This document shows positions 11,928-22,388 of a stretch of DNA of 64,000 bases, in pieces. The position numbers were made by a program, and so were the translations under genes. The notes beneath the pieces were generated by a model. That model was not told where the DNA came from and searched no databases. It worked only from the letters and a program-made list of their open reading frames with translations. The stretch comes from Rutstroemia sp. NJR-2017a BVV2 (Eukaryota > Ascomycota > Leotiomycetes > Helotiales > Rutstroemiaceae). The stretch lies in contig NJPS01000061.1 of NCBI GenBank assembly GCA_002946415.1, positions 124,001-188,000 of the forward strand, in the 5' to 3' direction. Within the stretch, counting starts at the first letter, position 1; every line of letters starts with the position of its first letter.

Positions 11928-14692
11928 ATGGCTTCTCAAACCTCAGCTACTGAGTTTGACTCTGCAAATACCCAGTATGATGTGCCCCCAATCTTCTATA
12001 TTGGGCATCATGAGTCAAAGCGACCCCTACCTGTTACCTCTTCGCTGCTGCGAGAGGCTCAAGATGTTGGAGTAAGTAGATTTCATCGCATAGCTTTTTT
12101 ATATTGTCCCGCTGACACAGCTCCTCTTAGTATGACATGCTCACAAGCCCAATCACGACTCCCCATTTCCATTCGAGAGTACTTACCTTGATTTCAAACC
12201 ATCTATCCGAATTGTCGGCGCTCGAATCTAGTGATGGACCAAATAAATTGATACCCCCAGCTCCCATTATCCCCCCACTCAATCCAGTCGACACACCCTT
12301 GACCCCTTGTGATACGGTTTCCCAACTTATCGGATACTCCAGCCCGTGGATTGATCTTTCCTCCCCGGATACGCTGATCTCAAATATATCGCGGCAAGTG
12401 TTGAACATCGAAATAGCATACGCTTCCTTCTGCGGAATTGGCAATATCATTATACCTGGGCCGAGGAGATACAGCAGCGGATCAACAGACAACGATGGCC
12501 TTGCCCAATATGCCCGCGCTATACAGGAAGCACTCGCGATTGGAACCTACATTCAAATCTCTATTAATATGCCTATGTATGGACAGGAAGACCATAAGGA
12601 GCTGACCGGTGACCTTCTACCCTTTGCCAGATATGAAAAGTCGGCAGATAAAAGCAAGGACAATGAGGATATTGATTTGTATGAAACATGGGATGCGTGG
12701 AATTTGATCCGGACCGTATGTAAATACAACTCGAGACTTTCAGTAGGTAAGAAACCAATAGAGCTATATATCTTTATATTTCCGTCTGTTTTGTCTTTAC
12801 CCCATATCCTAAACTGGTGAGATATCATCACTTTTTCAATGCAGTAGCTGCTACCCTTCGGAGTAATACTATACCGCCTCTGAAGGTACAACTCCTGCCT
12901 GTTCAACTACCCAACGTGTTTCGATTCGCTTTGCTAACAGCCCTTCCGCAGCACTATCACTTCCACGCCAGCTCCCAGTTGAATCATTGCAATCTCGTTG
13001 GTTCGCTGAACCTCTCAGGATATTAACTTTCAACCCTTCGACCTTTTTGAAGAACAAAGGCGGTCATCCTGTTTTGAGTAAAGCGCATCAAAGCCTGATA
13101 ACTCGTTATATGCGCCTTAAACAAGCCCCATGGCTTCTGTTATGCGATGTCGGTCCCATTTCCGGCTCAGATGAGCTTTCTGAGCAAGGTTCAGCCGCAG
13201 ATGGGTATACATCACCAAGTACCGTCCTGGATGCGTTCGGGTCTCTATCGCCAACCCCCTCGGAGGCGGCTGAACGTAATAGAAGAGAAGGATCCCGGCC
13301 ACAAGCGAAGTCAAAAGACGTCGCAGCACATTTAGTATATTTAAGATATCTCCAGAGGAACCAACCCCCTAGGAGCGCCATCGAGAAATTCGGCGCAGGC
13401 TACCAAGATTATTTACAGGCCCCTCTTCAGCCGCTTACTGATAACTTGGAGTCCGTCACATACGAAGTGTTTGAAAAAGACCCCGTGAAGTATGACTGGT
13501 ACGAGCGGGCCATAGCTGAAGCGCTTGTGGATTGGTCAAAACAACAGAAGCCTACCTCCAGTCCAAGTGGAGCTGTGGTAATAGCTGTCGCTGGTTCTGG
13601 ACGAGGCCCTCTCGTGACTCGGTCATTAAAGGCAAGCCAGTCTACAGGAGTACCTGTTGAGGTATGGGCCGTGGAGAAGAATCCTAACGCTTATGTACTT
13701 CTTCTGAGACACAACGAAGAAGACTGGAATGGGGTCGTCAATGTGGTTAAAAGTGACATGCGCGCATGGAAAGGCCCGCTGCGAAACTCAACGGGTCCTA
13801 TAGGGCAAGCTGTGACGACAACCGAGAAAGCGATTGCGTCCCCATATGGCAAAGTCGATATTATCGTTTCAGAGTTGCTAGGCTCTTTCGCCGATAATGA
13901 ACTATCTCCAGAGTGCTTAGATGGTGTCCAGCATGTGTTAGCGCCAGACTTCGGAATATCCATCCCAAGCTCTTACACTGCCCACTTGACACCGATTCTT
14001 GCGCCACGCCTGCACGCTGATATTTCTCACAGAGTGGTGTCAGACTCTACCGCAACAGATACTCCGTATGTGGTTATGTTCCATGCGATTGATTTTCTGG
14101 CAACTGCCGTGCCTGGCTACCCTCAAATACAACAAGCATGGGAGTTTACTCATCCACTCCCGGCCAGTACGCTGCAAATTGCGGAGGCTAGACGTGGTGG
14201 CGGGGTTAGTGGTGGAGGTGGAGGTAGCATGTCTGGTGGCGATGGTGCTAATGAGCACAACACTCGATACGCTAGATTGAAGTTCGTCTGCAAAGACCGT
14301 GGCGTAGTCAATGGATTGGCAGGCTACTTTGAGTCAGTGTTGTATGATGGCGGAGCCGGCGACGAGAACAAGGTCGAATTGAGTACAAGACCTGATACGA
14401 TTGATGCCAAGAGTAAAGATATGACTTCTTGGTTTCCTATTTTCTTTCCTTTGAAGGTATGTTGATGTGTGGCTCTAATTTAAGATCACTGGCGCTAACT
14501 ATTCTTGACTAGACACCGTTGTATTTCCCCGATGATACTGAGCTTGAGGTCAGCATTTGGAGGCAGACTGATGACCGGAAAGTATGGTACGAATGGATGG
14601 TGGAATCTTTCGTTATGGTTGGTCCCAACAAGCGCATCAGATTAGGTATAAGTGACGTCGGAAGCAGTAGAAAAGTAGGTTGTCTTATGTAG
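11928..14692 (+). CDS. Type II protein arginine methyltransferase (PRMT5/Skb1/Hsl7)
   Basis: Makes symmetric dimethylarginine on histones, Sm proteins and other targets using S-adenosylmethionine. In yeasts it also acts in cell-cycle and morphogenesis control. Four exons: 11928-12071, 12131-12746, 12952-14456 and 14513-14692 (814 residues). The N-terminal half is the TIM-barrel-like region (ISRQVLNIEIAYASFCGIG). The SAM-binding motif AGSGRGPLV is at 467-475. The double-E loop SELLGSFADNELSPECLDG carries Glu561 and Glu570, spaced nine residues apart as in human PRMT5. The second intron is 205 bp and covers a short open stretch that is not coding, because direct joining gives the family sequence RLSVALSLPRQLP. 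A glycine-rich insert (GGGVSGGGGG) lies in the C-terminal barrel. The SmF gene lies next door, and Sm proteins (chiefly SmB, D1 and D3) are classical PRMT5 substrates. Confidence 0.95.
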
Positions 14693-14990
14693 ACACCAAT
14701 CAAGACAAAAGTGTTACTGCATATATATATCATTGGGAAGGGCTTTAGTGTCAAATTGTATTTGCATTAACTTGTGACCGCAAGCATGCTTCTCTGCTTT
14801 ACAACGCCATATCCATGAAATACCGTTTTAGATTATCGAGAAACGGCCCTCGTCCATTCTTCTGTCCCGTTTCATCTCGGATATCTGCGCCTTTCGATCA
14901 AGATATCTCAACCGCACGAATAGGTATCAGTATAGCCCTGCCTCTTTTGATAAATCCATTATTCATCCTCTCTTCCTAATTCTCCAACAT

Positions 14991-15504
14991 TCACCCCTGC
15001 ATCTCCGTGTCCGCGCCATTCTTTTTCGGCGCTGCTGATATGTAAAGAACGTTGTTACATCTATAGAACATCATGTTAGCCGAGTCGACTGAATATTTAA
15101 GTTGAGACTGATGGCTCTCTTCTTGGAGCTGCAGCTTAAAAATGCGCCCAGCTGAGATTCCACTGTGAGTTTGCATACCTGATCAAGACCTGTCCCAAGG
15201 TACTCGTCATTTCCCCATCAATCCACTCCTCTGCGCCCGCTAATTGAATGTTCATGTAGCTGTCGATGCTAACCAGCTTTCCAATATATTCGGTTTGACC
15301 GCCCCATTTGAGTCGGACTACTACATCCTCGCCCACACTTCCCAAAAATCAGCACATGCACTCTCAAATAACATTCCGCCATTTGGCTTGGGAGCTTGGA
15401 CAACGTACAGGTTCTGGAGGAAAGGTCGAGGATTGATTGGTACGAACTATGAGTAGAAATTAGCGGAATCGGTTGGTATAGCATAAATGGGCACTTACAC
15501 TCAT
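14991..15504 (-). CDS. Small nuclear ribonucleoprotein SmF
   Basis: Core Sm-ring protein of spliceosomal snRNPs. Four exons: 15504-15499, 15446-15409, 15337-15179 and 15060-14991 (90 residues). The protein begins [20 protein letters not shown]. Sm1 includes [20 protein letters not shown] and [14 protein letters not shown]. Sm2 is [17 protein letters not shown], which is split by the last intron. The tail is basic then acidic and ends EMQG. The first coding exon is only ATG AGT, followed by a GTAAGT donor. A single long frame here truncates the protein at both ends, so an unspliced reading misses the gene. The length is normal for SmF. Confidence 0.95.
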
Positions 15505-15916
15505 GATCGCGACCGGAAAGAGAAATTGAGGTATGCGATGGGTTGGGCGGACGTGGTGGACGCGTTTGGAGGTGAGGTTCCGTTGCCTTGTTGGAAATTT
15601 TGTATGGTAGCGGTTCAGTGCTTGTTTAGCGAGAGACGAGGCTGAGGTGAAGGCTGAGAGCTTGAAAGTTTACAGCTCGAGTGCCAACGTCAAGATAACT
15701 TGAGTCAAAACCAGGAAACTAGAGTGAGGGCAAATTCAATGATGGAATCTGCACCTCTATCTGGGTTGAAGTAAATGGGTTGTCAAAATTGTGGTATTCT
15801 TAGATATTGCGACCCCCAACTTGGGCAAAGCAGCTGACCTAGGTCAACGACATGGCTGTCCCAAATGCAGGCTATATGATAATCTCGATTCTTTACCAAA
15901 ATGAACTTGGTATGTC
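15505..15916. other. Intergenic, no gene recognised
   Basis: 412 bp between the start of SmF and the stop of the CXXC protein gene, both on the minus strand. It must hold the SmF promoter. No other feature seen. Confidence 0.5.
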
Positions 15917-16635
15917 CTAGTTTCGTCTGATCTCCCACTTCAAGTCCTTGATACTAACTTCATCTCCAGCTTTCTCATCATAATCAAACCATTCTCCTTC
16001 GGTTAAGTCAATAGCTGTGAACTTCGTTCCACTTTCAGTTCCGGTTGCCAGCCATTCACCCTAACACAAAGCGATACATCAGCTCTATTCAAAAACATTG
16101 TAGGTTCTACCTACCTCTGGTTTAAACTCTACAAGTTCGAGACCTCGGCAGTCAAACTCAACGATCTTCTGACGAGTCGCCGGAGAAGCTGCTTGATAGG
16201 GAACCGGTGGTGCTTTGACTGATGCAGATGATTCTCTCTATATGTGATATTAGCGAGCTGATCCTCTAGAGGACTGGGACTGTAATGACCTTGCACGATT
16301 TGCACTTCCAGACAAAGTTCGCTTCTCCTCTACTTCCACTCATTTCGTTTGCTTCCTGGGTGTCACGTTATTATATGAACGTTTTACCATCTGTGAAGTG
16401 AGTTGGAGGAACTTATGAAAGACTTGCAAAACGGTTGATGTTTATGAAGTTTGGATGAACTTCCCTGCATGACATGCATTGTACTTTGAAGGTGTACCAG
16501 AAGTTCTTCTCAGGAGTGTCTTGCGGGACAAGCTCGTTGACGCTGTAGATGATGGCACAGTTAGCTTGGCCAAACTATGAAATATGCTGAGCTTATATAC
16601 CCTTGAAGGTCTGCGGTAAGAGTAAGAGTTAGCAT
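15917..16635 (-). CDS. CXXC zinc-binding protein, UPF0587/DUF866 (CZIB-like)
   Basis: Small conserved eukaryotic protein with a structural zinc site; its biochemical role is poorly defined. Five exons: 16635-16601, 16542-16428, 16355-16290, 16237-16115 and 16060-15917 (160 residues). The N-terminus is MLTLTLTADLQGV. The first zinc pair is CMSC in FKVQCMSCREVHPN. The second is CKSC in NFVWKCKSCK. The tail is the family-typical TKFTAIDLTEGEWFDYDE. The intron between exons 2 and 3 uses a GC donor (GCAAGT) with a normal CAG acceptor. No GT donor nearby restores the expected NRFEANEMSG sequence. The gene is divergent from the PPR gene with 255 bp between the starts. Confidence 0.93.
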
Positions 16636-16890
16636 CTTTGCTTGTATTGCTTAAGGAGTTTCTGTGTTGAAAGAAAGTATGGAGGGGTAGAACGAGCGTG
16701 GATGGAGGGGGAGGGGTTAGTTTTGGTCGGTTCATGACCCTAGTCTAAAGCGGCGGCCGATCGCGAAATCATCCGTCACCTCAAATTTACTGAATTAAGT
16801 GATACTAAAATTCGACATTTACAAAATTCCAATCGGCCACGAAAACCCCAGTGCGTCGACTACAGCAAACTCGTCAAGGATGCCAAGATA
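16636..16890. promoter_or_regulatory. Divergent promoter, CZIB-like / PPR genes
   Basis: 255 bp between two divergent start codons must carry both promoters. I see no specific recognisable element. Confidence 0.5.
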
Positions 16891-19338
16891 ATGCAAAGTT
16901 TATGGTCTCGAGCAGTGCAGACCAGATCATGTTGTCGCTGTAGTTCCTGCTTGCGCATTACTGCTACAATTGTGGCCCGACGAAGTTCGATTTCAATTGG
17001 CAGAAACAGAATCACCGTCGGGGATATTTTCACAGCATGTTATTCGACGATATTAGCAACCGCTGCGGTAGCTGACTCGAATGCAAAGGTGAAGAGGAGA
17101 GAACAATGGGATCAGGTTATTGCAGAAGCAAAAGCTGGAACTCCTCCTACAACAGAAGAAACTTCTCGAGGTGAAGATGGGCAAGGAGATGCAGCCGCTG
17201 GGACCGGAAGGGCAATATCATGGTCTCCGAAGACTCTTATACAGTCTCTGCGGAGCACAGGTACAGGAGCTATGACCTGGAACGGAGACCGCTGGACAGC
17301 AGCACCCACTATCGATCACCTAGCAACACGACTTTACACGACGGAGACGAAGCTTTCTCCTCAAGTTGAGGAGACTCCCGCCAGAGCCGAAGGCCCTCCT
17401 ACCAATGCTCCCTTAAATAATGAAGAAGAAGTGTTCGACTCGATCCGGGACGACCAATTGCTAGGCGAAGAGATAGCACCCTTGGTGGCATTACGTCCCC
17501 GCGAGCCTTTCAGGCGGGCACACCTAGACAGAATGGAAGCCATGGTTGCAAACCTCGTTACAAAGTTGTTAGCGGCCACAAATACATCGTATGTGGGAGC
17601 TAGTCTGCATGATGCAAACCCTGACATCTTCGCCGAAACAGAGCGGATGATAGAGCGTGTTCAAGAATTGCGGTACGGGGATCTTCAAATGCCAGCATTT
17701 AAATTGGATAGCACTGCTTTAGAAGAACGAGGTGAACTGCATGGAGCGTTGAGAGATCTATTTGCAAATACACCGCCGCATCCGAGCAACCTCAACCTGA
17801 TCTTAGCGAAGATCTGCTACAATTTGCTCGTGTCTTCTGCACCACCAAACATCATTACCTACAATTTTCTTATTGAACAGCTATCGGGGTTGATGCTTTA
17901 TGACCACGCCCAGGTATTCATCGACTCATTCTTTAAAGAGAGTCGCTTTAGGCCAACCTCAAAAACTATCCAAGTAATGCTGAATTACTATGCTGCCACG
18001 AATGATCTGGAAGGCTACAGAGCCATGATCAAGCGCATGAGGGGTGTTGATGGAGATATGAGAATTGGCCGCAGATACAAGACCGCCCTACTCAATCCTG
18101 AAGTCGTGAGGTGGGTGCAGAAGAGAGAGAGGAAACTCATCTTGAGAAATGGTTGGTTGGTACAAAAGGTACCGCGGGATGTGCCTATCTTCAATACACT
18201 CATCACGGCCACTCTCCAGGTTTCCACAGTCAGACAGTCCGTTATGTATGTTCGTGCGGCACTGCGTGAGAACAGGCAAGTCGATCCGGAGGTACTCTGC
18301 AATGTTGTGACGGGTTGTGTTGCCGACCTGGATTACGTTACTGGAGAGTCCCTCTTGTGTTCTATTTTGGAACACTGGGAAAATGTCAAGAAGATTCCCG
18401 TTCTAATCACATTGACTAAAAGTGCAAGGTGGGCACTTCGCGAACTTCTGCATCTTTGTGGTATCTATACGGATCAAGAGCTACCGCGGCAATTGCCTTT
18501 GGACGTATCTCGATGGGCTTTAGGACGACTTCTATTTTACCTCAAACTTGGCTCCGTTCACGACCAGGTCGAACGTTCCATGCTGCGTATACGTGCTTTA
18601 CGAGACGCATTTGGAATTGTTGCCCCTTCTGAAACTTCTCCGAGCACGAAATCGAACCCCTTTGGAGAAATTATCGTCGGTGATTATTATCCAAATAGAA
18701 CCACGCTGGCTGAATCAAGATCATTCAAATCCAGTCTAGATCTAGCAGGCGACATTTTCAAAAAATTCGTCTACATGGAAAAGAATCGTGCGAAGAAAGC
18801 CAGGTTCACGACGGCCGAGGCTAGGAGAGTTATGATTCAGTCCCTGGAATCCAAGGTCCACTTTGAGCACATGAAGCTACACATCTTCGACATGAGGTTA
18901 GTCTCGTGGTATTACGACCAGCTTGATCGAGACTGGCGTTATCGGTACCAATGTATTTTAAAGGAGAATCTTGAAATCACAATGGACGAGAAGCTTGCCA
19001 TCCTTTGTGACTTGAGACGATTACGAGAGGTGCATAGAGTGGCTAGGAAAGTCAACGATCATGCATCAGAAGTCAAGAAAATAAAAGCGAATGTCACGAC
19101 GCTTCCGGCACAAATTGCTTGGTTGCAAAGATGGAGGAAAGCCAGGAGAGTCAAAGTTAGAAAAGTCCAACAAAAGCGAATTGAGCCTTTTGAGTGGCGT
19201 GCAGAAATCCTGAGGCGATATACCAGCATCGGACATTTCAAGCCAAGAAAGAGTCTTCAAGCAAGAGACAGGTCTCGACCCCGAATTGGAAGCAATCTTG
19301 CTTTCGGTGGCGCACGAAAAGTCGTTAGCAGTCGTTGA
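16891..19338 (+). CDS. Mitochondrial pentatricopeptide-repeat protein
   Basis: Single uninterrupted frame of 815 residues. The N-terminus is rich in Arg, Ser and Ala with almost no acids (MQSLWSRAVQTRSCCRCSS), as in a mitochondrial presequence. PPR-like helix pairs include NIITYNFLIEQLSGLMLYDH, then a repeat beginning TSKTIQVMLNYYAATND, then VPIFNTLITATLQVST. The C-terminal third is very basic (RKARRVKVRKVQQKR), suiting RNA or ribosome binding. PPR proteins bind organellar RNA. In fungi they act in mitochondrial mRNA stability, translation or the mitoribosome. I cannot assign an orthologue. It shares a 255 bp divergent promoter with the CZIB-like gene. Confidence 0.85.
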   Translation: MQSLWSRAVQTRSCCRCSSCLRITATIVARRSSISIGRNRITVGDIFTACYSTILATAAVADSNAKVKRREQWDQVIAEAKAGTPPTTEETSRGEDGQGDAAAGTGRAISWSPKTLIQSLRSTGTGAMTWNGDRWTAAPTIDHLATRLYTTETKLSPQVEETPARAEGPPTNAPLNNEEEVFDSIRDDQLLGEEIAPLVALRPREPFRRAHLDRMEAMVANLVTKLLAATNTSYVGASLHDANPDIFAETERMIERVQELRYGDLQMPAFKLDSTALEERGELHGALRDLFANTPPHPSNLNLILAKICYNLLVSSAPPNIITYNFLIEQLSGLMLYDHAQVFIDSFFKESRFRPTSKTIQVMLNYYAATNDLEGYRAMIKRMRGVDGDMRIGRRYKTALLNPEVVRWVQKRERKLILRNGWLVQKVPRDVPIFNTLITATLQVSTVRQSVMYVRAALRENRQVDPEVLCNVVTGCVADLDYVTGESLLCSILEHWENVKKIPVLITLTKSARWALRELLHLCGIYTDQELPRQLPLDVSRWALGRLLFYLKLGSVHDQVERSMLRIRALRDAFGIVAPSETSPSTKSNPFGEIIVGDYYPNRTTLAESRSFKSSLDLAGDIFKKFVYMEKNRAKKARFTTAEARRVMIQSLESKVHFEHMKLHIFDMRLVSWYYDQLDRDWRYRYQCILKENLEITMDEKLAILCDLRRLREVHRVARKVNDHASEVKKIKANVTTLPAQIAWLQRWRKARRVKVRKVQQKRIEPFEWRAEILRRYTSIGHFKPRKSLQARDRSRPRIGSNLAFGGARKVVSSR

Positions 19339-20581
19339 ATGTAGTAGTTGAAGTGTCAATGTCCAGGAGGACGGTGTCATAACATTGTCTTTTACGAGTT
19401 ATTTGCATTTGGCGGCGCCTGGGATAGACACGATAGACGTTGGGATACCTGCATGATTATGGCGTTTTGGAGTTTGCCTGTAAAAAAAGCAATGTTGAGT
19501 TCGGATTCCTGATTCGGTTGGGGCCGTAGACAGTAGATATATGACTCTGTGCCATTATCTAAGTTCGATTCTTTCACGCAGTATCATATGGAAACGGGGG
19601 TCGATTGGTGGTGAAGCATCAATTCTGAACGGCTTGCACTATCTTAGAACGGACTAAGGGTGGAACACATCGCGTCATAGGAGGAAGTCAAGTGTATGTA
19701 TAGTCTGATTAATCAAAAGAACATGTACATGATTGCCGTATTGTAAGATTGTATATAGCACACGATCAGAGAATAGTTGAGCATATTCTGTAACCGTGGA
19801 GCCTTGGAGGAGCTGAGCCGTAGCAAGCCTCTGCATACAATCATAACACTATATATATATCCGGAGAGAGAGAGATATATAAAGATTAAGGTTAAGATAT
19901 ATAATATCTATAAACTCTATAGAGAGCGTGGAAAAAGGAGGGTTCCGGAGTTCGGAACGATAATTATCCATAGAAAAGGGGTAATGGAAACTACTCGGCT
20001 GAGAAGTAGAGTTTCTGTCTAGAAAGCTCTGATTATAAAAGGTAGTAGCGAAGGAAAAGGGGATCAGTAGTAACTAGTTTGTCTTCAATTAGAACCCTAT
20101 GTTTAGGCTCCGACTAGTTTACTATAGCTGAGTGATACTCTTACAATTCCCTACCATCCAACCCTAACATTATTGCCATTGTCACTACCATTATCATTAT
20201 CATTAACCATTACTCACTACCTACTATCTATAATCGACCATGATATACTAAGGATTCCGACTATACGTAGTGGGAAATTTATGTAATCTAGCTACCATAA
20301 AGTATAGACCAATCAGGTTTATATACTGTACCTCTGACCTCAAATGTAAAGTTCTGGGACGAGAAGAATTTTAGAGGACTTTTGGGAACTTAAGCTAGGG
20401 GTCAACCATGGTTCAGATAAGTGATTCACTCCCATTGACTCTATGATAGCATTATATTCTATTGCGATTCTCATATGTACAAACGGCCACAAACTCTCCG
20501 CTCAGCGACATAGAAAAAGAAAATAGTCTAAGCATTTTCTGTTCAACGTCCTATCTAATCTTCCTATTTACTCTAATTTAC
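19339..20581. other. AT-rich intergenic, no gene recognised
   Basis: 1.24 kb of convergent intergenic DNA with AT-rich stretches (around 19850-19910) and imperfect CATTAT runs near 20190-20205. Short frames only. The promoters of both flanking genes face away. Confidence 0.55.
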
Positions 20582-21764
20582 TCAATACCAGATGCTTCTA
20601 GTGCGGTGATGGGGTGTCTCCTCCTTTTCCATTTCCTTAACCGTGTCATAGAGGAAGAAATCTATCAATATAGCGTTTACTTTTGCTTTTGGGTAATTCT
20701 TCAAAATCTCTCTTCTAATCAGTTCTACGCACCAAATACTGCAACCTATTTCGCAACAGCACATCAGTAAGCGGGAATCTTGACGGATGAAAGATATCGT
20801 AGGTGTTTATGGTAAGATCCGGAACAGCAGAGTTGAACTCACCTCTTAATTGTATCTCCCAACTACAACCATGTTCAATTACTTCTCCTTTCCTAATTGC
20901 GCTCTCCAAGGATGGCGCATACCACAAGCATCCGAAGGAGTTCAAGATCTGTGGAATCCGGTAATCCGCAAATATGGTAATCTTATCAATATCATCAAAC
21001 TCGCCCCATCCTTCCCCGTCGAATGCCGCCCACAGATCCGCTACACAAATCTGAGCACGCTTTAGAAACCGTACTTCTTTCCGTCTCTCGAATGACACTG
21101 TATCATTGAAACTGGGAAACTCGGATGCAAGAATGTTTACCAAAGCCGCGGCGCTGTGATTGCTGGCTTTAATCACGTTGGTGAAAGAACAGGAGTAGGA
21201 CTTGTAAAGGATATTGCCCGCTTCCCTAAGCAACGCCAGCCGAGTTGACAACAGTGGCATTGGCTCCGCCGTGCACGAACGGAAAATATGCGCAAACACC
21301 TCGTCCGTAAGCTCCGCCTCATTCTGCCAGAAATCAGACGAAGTAATCGGGTAACCCTCCTCCAGCGCTCTCTGCAACGCAGCCACCAAGCTCCAATACC
21401 CTGTCCACCTCTTCCCCTTATACTCAATTGCAAACCTGTCCTCTTCAGAATGCAGACTCCAGAAAGAGAAATTCAGCAAGTCCATGGTAAAGATGAAATC
21501 AACGGTGCTTTCGTCTTTGGCTTGTGGGTGTAGATCATGTGATGACCATGTTTTGGTTGAGTACTCTTTCTTTTGCATCTGCTCGTAGATGCGAGAAGCA
21601 GCGGCTTTGGTCGACCGCATGTCGATTGCTACGTCGACGGAGTTGTTGTAGACGTGCTCGGCGCTTTCGAGGACATGGGTTTCCGGGGCGGAGGGAGCGG
21701 CGGATGGGCGGAAATGTTGGCGGAGGAGCTCGAGGAGCTCTGGATCCGCTTCATCGTCGGACAT
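20582..21764 (-). CDS. Queuosine salvage protein (queuosine 5'-phosphate N-glycosylase, DUF2419/QNG1)
   Basis: Releases queuine from queuosine monophosphate so the base can be inserted into tRNAs by the eukaryotic tRNA-guanine transglycosylase. Two exons, 21764-20843 and 20745-20582, give 361 residues. Family blocks visible are DFIFTMDLLNFSFW, the WTGYWSLVAAL segment, FADYRIPQILNSFGCLWY, EIQLRGCSIWCVELIRREI spanning the junction, and the C-terminus VNAILIDFFLYDT...HHRTRSIWY. The 97-bp intron (donor GTGAGT, acceptor AATAG) must be removed. Reading through it gives a false C-terminus with no conserved residues. Fungi cannot make queuine, so such genes support scavenging from the environment or host. 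Confidence 0.93.
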
Positions 21765-22388
21765 GGTCTTCTTTGATTTGATGTGGTCTAGGTCGGTTGA
21801 AGTAGTGTAGTGCCGTAGTACTATGCCGTGTTATAAAGTTCTGGGCCGTTCCTCTGGTGTTGTACGGTACGTTGAAAAGTTTAGGGGTATTCTGGTAACC
21901 TTTAACTGTAGAGGTACAGATTTCGTCCCATATGTAGATTCAAACAGAGTTTTAATCAAGCCAGCGAATAGAACGAGCACAATTGATTAAATTTCTCCCA
22001 CTTCCAAGACCATTGATTCATAGAACTTCGGACTGAGCTCAGCTTCTCAAGTCCAATCAACAGTGTACGAAAGACCATCAGCACAAAAAACGAAGCTTTG
22101 AAACAAAATGTCGCACAGACCTTCCGCAGCACAACCGATAAGAAAAAGAAAAGGTTCGCTTATCTGGGCCCTGCTTTTCTTCTCTCTTCCCATCGCGGGT
22201 CGCAGATAGATAAAGCGGGAAAAAAGATCCAATTTACAATTGCCTAGGCAGTTCTGTGGCGAAGAGCCTCAGGAACCATCTTACAGTTGACGTCCACAGC
22301 ACCGGCAGATTGATTATCCTCCGATTATTTACTTTCTAAACTCTTCAATCTACCACCTGCGCTATCCGAGTCTCATATACTCTCGTGG
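21765..22388. other. Divergent promoter region, queuosine gene / UBA2
   Basis: 624 bp between divergent starts. No gene, RNA or repeat recognised. Confidence 0.5.

Noticed and set aside
20715..21764. Reading the queuosine gene as a single 349-residue frame
   Set aside because: Its last ~36 residues are intron. Splicing at 20842/20746 restores the conserved GCSIWCVEL and the RTRSIWY end.
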